The notes under the pieces were generated by a model. The model was not told the DNA's origin. It was given only the letters and a program-made list of their open reading frames with translations, and ran no database searches. A stretch of DNA of 18,753 nt from an uncultured Selenomonadales bacterium (lineage in GTDB: Bacteria; Bacillota; Negativicutes; Selenomonadales; Selenomonadaceae), in NCBI GenBank assembly GCA_946543495.1, contig CAMNLS010000007.1:1-18753 (forward strand), read 5' to 3'. Shown here in pieces: positions 13,521 to 18,753 of this stretch. The position numbers were made by a program, and so were the translations under genes. How positions within the stretch are numbered: the first letter of the stretch is position 1; each line of letters opens with the position of its first letter.

Positions 13521-14907
13521 GATGCAAAAATACATCGCGGGCGCACTCGTCTTGTGTGTGGCATTCTTTGGCTTAATGTTCGCCAGAGTCATAGCCAAGC
13601 CCGCTACAAAATTTGAACTGGTTCCGATTCCCGAAGACCAGAAATTAACTCGCATGGGTTATGCTAAGGCTTACCCGTTGCAGTTTGAAACTTACAAGAA
13701 GAACATGGACGGCGCACCCAGCCCGACCGGTTTCGGCGGCGCGCAAATTGAAAACTCGCACTTGACCGAACAGCCTGAACAAATTGAGTTGTTCAAGGGC
13801 TACGCGTTCTCGATTCAATACGACGACGACCGCGGGCACTGGTACGCCGGCGAAGACATTCTCAACAGCAAACGTATTCCCGGACAGCCGGGCGCGTGCA
13901 TAAGTTGTAAAGGCTCTTATATGTACGACGTTTACTTCAAGGAAAGCGGTTGGGATTATTGCTCGAAGAGTTTTGCCGAAGTCGCCGCGCCTATCAAAGA
14001 GGATGAATGGTTTGGTTGCTCCACTTGCCACGACCCCGACACAATGAAGTTGCGCATTTACAATCAAGGCTTCGTTGAGTCAATGGCTGAACTCGGCGTC
14101 GACGTGAACAACGCGACCCATAACGAAATGCGCGCTTATGTCTGCGGACAGTGCCACAACGAATACTACTTCAAGAAGGCGGAAGGCGGCAAGCTCCATA
14201 TGCCATTCGCTAATGGTCTTGGTCCCGAAGAAGAATACAAATATTATAACGACGGTCACGATCCTAAGTTCCCGTATGATTGGGTTCACCCCGATAGCGG
14301 CGCACCGATGTTGAAGGTTCAGCACCCCGACTTCGAAGTTTGGACTGATTCCGTTCACGCGCTCAACGGCGTTACCTGCGTAGATTGCCATATGCCTTAC
14401 ATGCGCAAGGACGGCGTGAAGTACACCTCGCATTGGATGACTAACCCGCTTAAGCATTACGACGCTTCCTGCACGAAATGCCATGACGAATCTTACGATA
14501 CCATGTTGCACCGTGCACAGACGATTAACGACAACACCTTCAAGCTTTTGCGCATAGCCGGACAAACGACGGCTCGTGCTCACAAGGTTATCAGAGCGGC
14601 TCACTTCGCAGGCGCAACTGATGAACAACTTGCCGAAGCTCGTCAACTCGTCCGTGAGGCTCAGTGGTATTGGGATTGGGTCTCGGCTGAAAGCTCAATG
14701 GGTTTCCACAATCCCGATAAGTGTATGAAGTCGCTTGGTTTGTCGATTGACGCCGCGCACAGAGCTATTGAAAGCGCAACCGCTGTCACGAAGGGCACTT
14801 ACACGCTTGAACCGTTGCCGACTGAACCTTTCACGACGAAAGAGTTCCCTGACGCAATTAAACCCGGTATGCCCGCTCCGGCTCCTGCACCGGCTCCGGC
14901 AGAATAA
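13513..14907 (+). CDS. nrfA: Ammonia-forming pentahaem cytochrome c nitrite reductase NrfA
   Basis: 464 residues from TTG 13513. GAAGGGGG lies 8 bases upstream of the TTG, while ATG 13522 would be too far. A signal or anchor segment (about 6-28) is followed by the catalytic haem motif CISCK (129-133), whose lysine is the distal ligand, and four CXXCH motifs at 169, 211, 289 and 320. Active-site residues align: Arg in DDRGHWYA, Tyr in CGQCHNEYYF and His in VHALNGVTCVDCHMP. It reduces nitrite to ammonium with six electrons in the periplasm, receiving them from NrfH. The C-terminus has a proline-alanine tail (PAPAPAPAPAE) beyond the usual fold. It is the last gene of the ccmE-ccmF-nrfH-nrfA unit, followed by a strong terminator. 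Confidence 0.97.
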   Translation: MSKMQKYIAGALVLCVAFFGLMFARVIAKPATKFELVPIPEDQKLTRMGYAKAYPLQFETYKKNMDGAPSPTGFGGAQIENSHLTEQPEQIELFKGYAFSIQYDDDRGHWYAGEDILNSKRIPGQPGACISCKGSYMYDVYFKESGWDYCSKSFAEVAAPIKEDEWFGCSTCHDPDTMKLRIYNQGFVESMAELGVDVNNATHNEMRAYVCGQCHNEYYFKKAEGGKLHMPFANGLGPEEEYKYYNDGHDPKFPYDWVHPDSGAPMLKVQHPDFEVWTDSVHALNGVTCVDCHMPYMRKDGVKYTSHWMTNPLKHYDASCTKCHDESYDTMLHRAQTINDNTFKLLRIAGQTTARAHKVIRAAHFAGATDEQLAEARQLVREAQWYWDWVSAESSMGFHNPDKCMKSLGLSIDAAHRAIESATAVTKGTYTLEPLPTEPFTTKEFPDAIKPGMPAPAPAPAPAE

Positions 14908-14929
14908 ACTTGACCTTAACATAAAAATT

Positions 14930-14958
14930 ATCCCCGATTGACCGTCGGGGATTTTTTT
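14930..14958 (+). terminator. Rho-independent terminator after nrfA
   Basis: The arms ATCCCCGA (14930-14937) and TCGGGGAT (14945-14952) pair perfectly around a 7-base loop and run into a seven-T tract, closing the ccm-nrf unit. Confidence 0.9.
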
Positions 14959-14970
14959 GTTGCCGCTTTA

Positions 14971-14998
14971 TTGAAAGTCGCTTGATAAGTGCTATAAT
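14971..14998 (+). promoter_or_regulatory. Promoter of the YjiH-family gene
   Basis: TTGAAA (14971-14976), a 16-base spacer and perfect TATAAT (14993-14998), giving a leader of about 50 bases before the ATG at 15054. Confidence 0.7.
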
Positions 14999-15053
14999 AA
15001 TTCGGATTTTGTTTTGAGAGTTTCTCTCTAGAAATACTGCAAAGGGGATTGAA

Positions 15054-16424
15054 ATGGAAAACAAACAGCAAGGTTCATTGGCGGGCTTTCTAGTACCGTC
15101 AATCATAGGGATAATCTTATTTATGATTCCCGTGCAATACGACGGGAGTTGGACAATCGTCGTTAAGATTATCGCGGACATGATAAGCGACGCGATAGGC
15201 GAAATGCTTCCGGCGTTATGCGTGGGCATAGTGACGTTGTCGGCAATACTCGGCATCATTTTTCTTGGCAAGCCAAACTTTATCGCGACTTATCCGATTG
15301 TCGCTAATACATTCTCGACGACGGCGATTTGGGTCGCGATTAGGATTGTCGGCGCGGTTTTCATTTGGCTGACTTACTTAGGAATCGACGCGGACAACCC
15401 AGACAGCACGATTGGTTTAATAACCAGCGGCGATAACGGCGGCTTCGTGCTCAATGATTTGCTTAGCGTCCTCGTCGTAATTTTTTTGTTGGCTGGTCTT
15501 CTACTGCCGTTGCTCCTCGACTTCGGATTGCTTGAGTTTATCGGCGCAATGCTGACTAAGGTTATGCGTCCGCTGTTCACGATACCCGGACGCGCCGCCG
15601 TCGACTGTATAACCTCTTGGATTGGTGACGGCACACTCGGCGTCATGCTCACGGCTAATCAATACGAAGGCGGCTATTACTCCAAGCGCGAAGCGGCGAT
15701 TATCTCGACGACGTTTTCCGCCGTGTCGATTACATTTTCAATCGTCGTGCTTGCGCAAGTCGACTTAATGGAATATTTCGGGCTGTACTACCTTTTAATC
15801 TGCGCGATTGGTATTGTCTGCGCGTTAATCCTTCCGCGTATCCCACCACTTAGCTTGAAGAAGGATGAATATCTTGTCGAAGGCAAAGCAATGGGCGAGA
15901 GCTTGCCCGAAGGTTACACGACTTCATTTCAATACGGGCTTGCATTGGCAAGGGAACGCGTCGGCGAATATCGCGGCATTGAACAATTCATGGAAGGAGC
16001 CTTCAAGAACGCGGCGGGCATGTGGTTTGGCGTGTTACCGGTCGTCATGTGCATTGGAACGTTGGCATTGGTCTTAGCGAATCACACGACGATTTTCGAC
16101 ACGTTAGGCTTGCCATTCCTGCCGCTGTTGCAGTTGCTCGACGTGCCTCAAGCCACTGAAGTTTCAAAGACAATGATAGTCGGCTTTACTGATATGTTTA
16201 CGCCGTCGGTGTTGGCGGCGGGCACGATAAGCAGTCCGATGGCAAAATTTATCGTGGCAGTCATCTCCGTCACGCAACTGATTTACTTATCGGAAGTCGG
16301 CGGGCTTATACTCGGCTCGAAAATCCCCGTCAACCTGCCCGAACTGTTTATCCTCTTCCTTGAACGTACAATCATCAGCTTGCTTATCGCGGCACCAGTC
16401 GCGCACATGTTCTTTACGAATTGA
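15054..16424 (+). CDS. YjiH-family membrane protein with nucleoside-recognition (Gate) domains
   Basis: 456 residues from ATG 15054, with AAAGGGG upstream. The protein is strongly hydrophobic, with about ten predicted membrane segments, and has YjiH/Gate-type signatures: FLVPSIIGIILFMIP near the start, TSWIGDGTLGVMLTANQYEGGYYSKREAAII in the middle, IVGFTDMFTPSVLAAG, and SEVGGLILGSKIPVNLPELF near the end. These place it among transporters of the nucleoside-recognition fold; the transported substrate is not established and I do not assign one. It has its own promoter and terminator, so it is monocistronic. It converges on mqnA. Confidence 0.82.
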   Translation: MENKQQGSLAGFLVPSIIGIILFMIPVQYDGSWTIVVKIIADMISDAIGEMLPALCVGIVTLSAILGIIFLGKPNFIATYPIVANTFSTTAIWVAIRIVGAVFIWLTYLGIDADNPDSTIGLITSGDNGGFVLNDLLSVLVVIFLLAGLLLPLLLDFGLLEFIGAMLTKVMRPLFTIPGRAAVDCITSWIGDGTLGVMLTANQYEGGYYSKREAAIISTTFSAVSITFSIVVLAQVDLMEYFGLYYLLICAIGIVCALILPRIPPLSLKKDEYLVEGKAMGESLPEGYTTSFQYGLALARERVGEYRGIEQFMEGAFKNAAGMWFGVLPVVMCIGTLALVLANHTTIFDTLGLPFLPLLQLLDVPQATEVSKTMIVGFTDMFTPSVLAAGTISSPMAKFIVAVISVTQLIYLSEVGGLILGSKIPVNLPELFILFLERTIISLLIAAPVAHMFFTN

Positions 16425-16445
16425 AGACGTATTAAAATAAAAAAG

Positions 16446-16477
16446 CCCTCGCGCCGATTGCGGGGGTAATTTTTTTT
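16446..16477. terminator. Bidirectional terminator between the yjiH-like gene and mqnA
   Basis: The arms CCCTCGC (16446-16452) and GCGGGGG (16460-16466) pair, with one G-T pair. An eight-T tract follows on the plus strand and CTTTTTTATTTTA on the minus strand, so the hairpin can end both convergent transcripts. Confidence 0.85.
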
Positions 16478-17306
16478 ATTCAACGTCGGCGAATTCCAAC
16501 GCGGGTTCGGCGTCAATCAACTTCAACGCGGCTGCTTTCTTGTAGTAAAGCTTCAAGGCGTCAAGACCTTCCGCCGTCAAGTCCCACTTAATCACGCCGC
16601 CCAAGTATCTATCAAGCTCGTCAAAGTTGAAAGGCTTCGTCGACAGCACGGACTTAATCGCCTCCGCTTTATGCTCAATGCCGAACGCAAACGCGCGAAG
16701 AATCTTTTCATACGTCGCCTTGAAGAGTTCAGGTTCCTCGACGGCGAAATTTTTTCTAACAGTCCACAGCGCGTAAACCATTTGACGCCCTGTGAGCTTG
16801 CGCCATTCCTTTCCGATGTCATAGACGTAAAAATTTTTCGGGCGATGCAGATAAAGATAAAGTGCGTCGTCGCCAATAAAGAGCGCGGCGGTCGCGTCGT
16901 CGTCGACAGGCTTATCAACGGTAACGAAGCGCGTTTCATAATCGGGCGCGGCGTCGTAGCTTTCGTGCAAGATAATCTTAAGCAGTCGTTGAGCCGTCGC
17001 GGACTTCGACGTAAGAATAACTTTATCGTTGCGGATTGAATCAATCGGCTGGCGCGAGATTAGAATTATACTCGTCACGGCGTCATCTGCGCGAACACAG
17101 AGCTTAGGCAGAATCAACAGGTCATTGCTTCGGCGGGCGTATTCAATCGAAGAGACGTTGCTAAGGTCGATACGCCCCGCGGCAAGCTCGCCATTAAGGA
17201 AAGTCGGCACGCCATAGACTATTTGCAAATCCTGCGCGGCGTGAGCGTAGCCGTAATTGAGCGGCAGGACATTCAAGAAGTCTATATGCCCGATTCTCGG
17301 AATCAT
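16476..17306 (-). CDS. mqnA: Chorismate dehydratase, menaquinone biosynthesis (futalosine pathway)
   Basis: 276 residues from ATG 17306, with AGGAG 9 bases upstream. The family pattern is clear: PRIGHIDFLNVLPLNYGY at the start, GVPTFLNGELAAGRIDLSNV SSIEYARRS (about 33-60), a serine-threonine-rich anion site in LTSKSATAQRLL, LFIGDDALYLY, YDIGKEWRKLTGRQMVYALW and a helical C-terminus. MqnA is a periplasmic-binding-protein-like enzyme that dehydrates chorismate to 3-enolpyruvyl-benzoate, the first step of the futalosine route to menaquinone. Other mqn genes are not in the window. The product is the electron carrier that NrfH oxidises, which makes functional sense of the neighbourhood, though mqnA is on the opposite strand and separately regulated. 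Confidence 0.9.
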   Translation of the reverse strand: MIPRIGHIDFLNVLPLNYGYAHAAQDLQIVYGVPTFLNGELAAGRIDLSNVSSIEYARRSNDLLILPKLCVRADDAVTSIILISRQPIDSIRNDKVILTSKSATAQRLLKIILHESYDAAPDYETRFVTVDKPVDDDATAALFIGDDALYLYLHRPKNFYVYDIGKEWRKLTGRQMVYALWTVRKNFAVEEPELFKATYEKILRAFAFGIEHKAEAIKSVLSTKPFNFDELDRYLGGVIKWDLTAEGLDALKLYYKKAAALKLIDAEPALEFADVE

Positions 17307-17338
17307 CTAAACATCTCCTGTACATAATTCTTAATCAC

Positions 17339-17367
17339 TTGACTAAGGGCAGACGTCATTTTAAAAT
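17339..17367 (+). promoter_or_regulatory. Promoter of the small three-helix membrane protein gene
   Basis: TTGACT (17339-17344), a 17-base spacer and TAAAAT (17362-17367), about 23 bases before the start codon. It lies in the 84-base gap divergent from mqnA. Confidence 0.6.
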
Positions 17368-17390
17368 CGTTTCGACAAGGAGGCGATTTC

Positions 17391-17789
17391 ATGAACGACG
17401 ACGACTTTAATAAAAATCCTGAGCCGAAGACTCATAACGAAGGCGATGCGCGATTTGATGTAAGTTCACTCGACGAGGTAAAAGACGAGAACGGCAACGG
17501 AATCTTCCACATGACGACGCGTTTTAAATGGATACTCGCGCTATCAATCCTGCTTTTGTTCCTGGTGAGCGTGTTGATTTATTCGGTGTACATGGGCGCG
17601 CTCGTTGCAGAGATTTGGCAGCTGGCACTTTGGGGCGTGTGCGGCTTGCTGGCGATTTATTCCGTCATAAAAAAATCACTGGCGGCAGTGATACTGAACT
17701 TTATACTATTCTTCGGCGTGTCGCTCATTCCCGTTTGGCAATCGGCGCATGAAAGCCTTCAATCGGTCTTCAAGTTGTTTTTCGGCTAA
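17391..17789 (+). CDS. Small three-helix membrane protein of unknown function
   Basis: 132 residues from ATG 17391, with AAGGAGG 8 bases upstream, so it is a real gene although I recognise no family. The first ~43 residues are acidic and polar (MNDDDFNKNPEPKTHNEGDARF), probably disordered. They are followed by three hydrophobic segments at about 46-68 (WILALSILLLFLVSVLIY), 74-91 (WQLALWGVCGLLAIYSV) and 96-115 (AAVILNFILFFGVSLIPVW), with a short amphipathic end (SVFKLFFG). There is no signal peptide and no charged residue within the helices that would suggest transport. It is monocistronic between its own promoter and terminator. Orientation by the positive-inside rule is ambiguous. Confidence 0.75.
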   Translation: MNDDDFNKNPEPKTHNEGDARFDVSSLDEVKDENGNGIFHMTTRFKWILALSILLLFLVSVLIYSVYMGALVAEIWQLALWGVCGLLAIYSVIKKSLAAVILNFILFFGVSLIPVWQSAHESLQSVFKLFFG

Positions 17790-17799
17790 AAAAAATTTT

Positions 17800-17829
17800 C
17801 CCCTTCCATAAGCGGAAGGGGATTTTTTT
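17800..17829. terminator. Bidirectional terminator between the small membrane protein gene and the flavoprotein gene
   Basis: The arms CCCCTTCC (17800-17807) and GGAAGGGG (17814-17821) pair perfectly. Seven T follow on the plus strand. An AAAAAAAATTTT stretch lies on the other side, so it can also act on the minus strand. The stop codon of the convergent flavoprotein gene overlaps the T tract. Confidence 0.88.
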
Positions 17830-18753
17830 ACGGCTGATAAAATTCTTCCGCCTCCGTAACCAGTTGACGGACGATTTCCTTGACCGGCAAAATTTCTTTG
17901 ATACGCGGCATGTATTCGCCTGTGAACACCAGCCCCGTTTCCAAGTCTCCCTGTTGCGCTCGCGTTAGTGCCCGAACGATACAGAAATTATGCTTGCAAG
18001 CCTTGAGGCATGAATCACAAGCCTTGGGCGGCACGCGACCTGCCATCACACGTTTTGAAAAAGGCGTCCGCACTGCCCGCCCCGGCAAGCCGACAGGACT
18101 TTGAATCACCACGACATCTTCCGGTTGCGACTTAAGATAATATTCCTTCAAGCTCGGTGCGCCGTTCGCCTCCACACTTGCCGCGAAACGTGAACCCATT
18201 TGAACGCCGTTAGCCCCCATCTTCAAGACTTCGGCAATATCTTTACCAGTCAAGACACCGCCCGCCGCAATGATTGGAATATTCACGGCGGCGCGAATCG
18301 GCTCAATCAGCTCACGAACAGAAATATCCGTGCCGAGGTGTCCGCCCGCCTCTTTGCCTTCGACGACGACTGCTGAGGCTCCGAGCTTCTGTGAAATTTT
18401 CGCCAGCTTGACAGAGGAAACTATCGGGACTATCGGTGTGCCAGACTCTCTGCCCAGCCCGAAAATATCACGTGAAAAACCCGCGCCCGCAACGATTAAA
18501 TCAATGCCCGCGTCTATCGCCGTATGAACAATCCCTGCGAAATCGCTTGCCGCTACCATGATGTTTATACCGATTATTCCGTCGGTTAAAGAGCGTGCCA
18601 ACTTTATTTCGTAGCGCAATTCTTCATGAGCCATGCCCGACGCCGCGATTAATCCTATGCCGCCCTCTTTGGCAACTGCCGCCGCAAGCCGTGCCGTTGA
18701 TAGGCGTATTGCCATGCCGCCCTGCACGATTGGGATTTTTGCTATCTTATTTC
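17828..18753 (-). CDS. FabK/nitronate monooxygenase-type flavoprotein (5' end cut by window edge)
   Basis: At least 308 residues are visible; the frame is open to the window edge (NKIAKIPIVQGGMAIRLS), so the GTG at 18727 is not the true start. It is an FMN-binding TIM barrel of the 2-nitropropane dioxygenase/FabK family: IPIVQGGMA, GGIGLIAA, GINIMVA, VVVEGKEAGGHLGT with the catalytic-type histidine, IPIIAAGGVLTGKDIAEVL and GANGVQMGSRFAAS for the FMN phosphate. A C-terminal cysteine cluster CDSCLKACKHNFC follows, seen in a clostridial-type subgroup and possibly metal-binding. Members either oxidise nitronates or reduce enoyl-ACP in fatty acid synthesis; no fab genes are visible to decide. A nitronate role would be loosely consistent with nearby nitrogen-oxide metabolism, but this is only inference. 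Confidence 0.85.
   Translation of the reverse strand, partial: NKIAKIPIVQGGMAIRLSTARLAAAVAKEGGIGLIAASGMAHEELRYEIKLARSLTDGIIGINIMVAASDFAGIVHTAIDAGIDLIVAGAGFSRDIFGLGRESGTPIVPIVSSVKLAKISQKLGASAVVVEGKEAGGHLGTDISVRELIEPIRAAVNIPIIAAGGVLTGKDIAEVLKMGANGVQMGSRFAASVEANGAPSLKEYYLKSQPEDVVVIQSPVGLPGRAVRTPFSKRVMAGRVPPKACDSCLKACKHNFCIVRALTRAQQGDLETGLVFTGEYMPRIKEILPVKEIVRQLVTEAEEFYQP

Noticed and set aside
13101..14646. Long minus-strand reading frames opposite nrfH and nrfA (for example 13101-13655 and 14080-14646).
   Set aside because: They are antisense to genes with unambiguous haem motifs, have no ribosome sites, and show arginine/valine/histidine-rich composition expected of shadow frames.
1..18753. 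CRISPR array, tRNA, rRNA, insertion sequence ends or phage genes.
   Set aside because: No regularly spaced repeats, no cloverleaf candidates, no transposase or phage-like reading frames were seen on either strand.

Overview
The window looks like chromosome of an anaerobic, diderm Firmicute. A Negativicutes member of the Selenomonadaceae type is my best guess; this is an inference from gene content, not from a marker gene. The supporting signs are strong AGGAGG-type ribosome binding sites and sigma-70 promoters typical of Firmicutes, alongside envelope and respiratory functions expected in a two-membrane anaerobe: cytochrome c nitrite reductase NrfHA, the haem-handling proteins CcmE and CcmF, an exported LPP20-like protein, and futalosine-pathway menaquinone synthesis (MqnA).

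Left part (1-8.2 kb, mostly minus strand). The end of a PflX-like radical SAM gene meets, tail to tail, a surface-glycan-type asparagine-synthase-like gene. That gene is split into two frames at an 11-base G tract (positions 1390-1400), and removing one base restores a single 762-residue protein, so it looks like a phase-variable gene caught in the OFF state. Upstream of it are alanine dehydrogenase (ald), the peptidoglycan-editing laccase-domain protein PgeF, and an unusual protein that joins a degenerate NRPS condensation domain to a cyclic-nucleotide-binding-like domain. Next comes an AT-richer gene encoding only the N-terminal part of a large helicase-associated protein, followed by a frame-shifted tail.

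Middle (8.2-10.5 kb, plus strand): a histidine phosphatase, a hot-dog thioesterase and an exported LPP20-like protein with a proline-rich linker.

Respiratory block (10.5-14.96 kb, plus strand): ccmE-ccmF-nrfH-nrfA, probably one transcription unit from an extended -10 promoter to a strong terminator. It couples menaquinol oxidation to nitrite ammonification and carries its own haem-delivery (CXXXY-type CcmE) and ligation (CcmF) proteins. A diverged 27-bp copy of the ccmE 3' end sits just before ccmF.

Right part (14.96-18.75 kb): a YjiH-type membrane protein (+), mqnA (-, convergent, sharing a bidirectional terminator), a small three-helix membrane protein (+), and the C-terminal part of a FabK/nitronate monooxygenase-type flavoprotein (-). 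MqnA makes the quinone that NrfH uses, which links this part to the respiratory block.

No rRNA, tRNA, CRISPR array, insertion sequence or phage genes were seen. No gene-free stretch exceeds 300 bases. The best candidates for something new are the G-tract switch with its AT-rich internal block, the condensation-CNB fusion, and the ccmE tail duplication.
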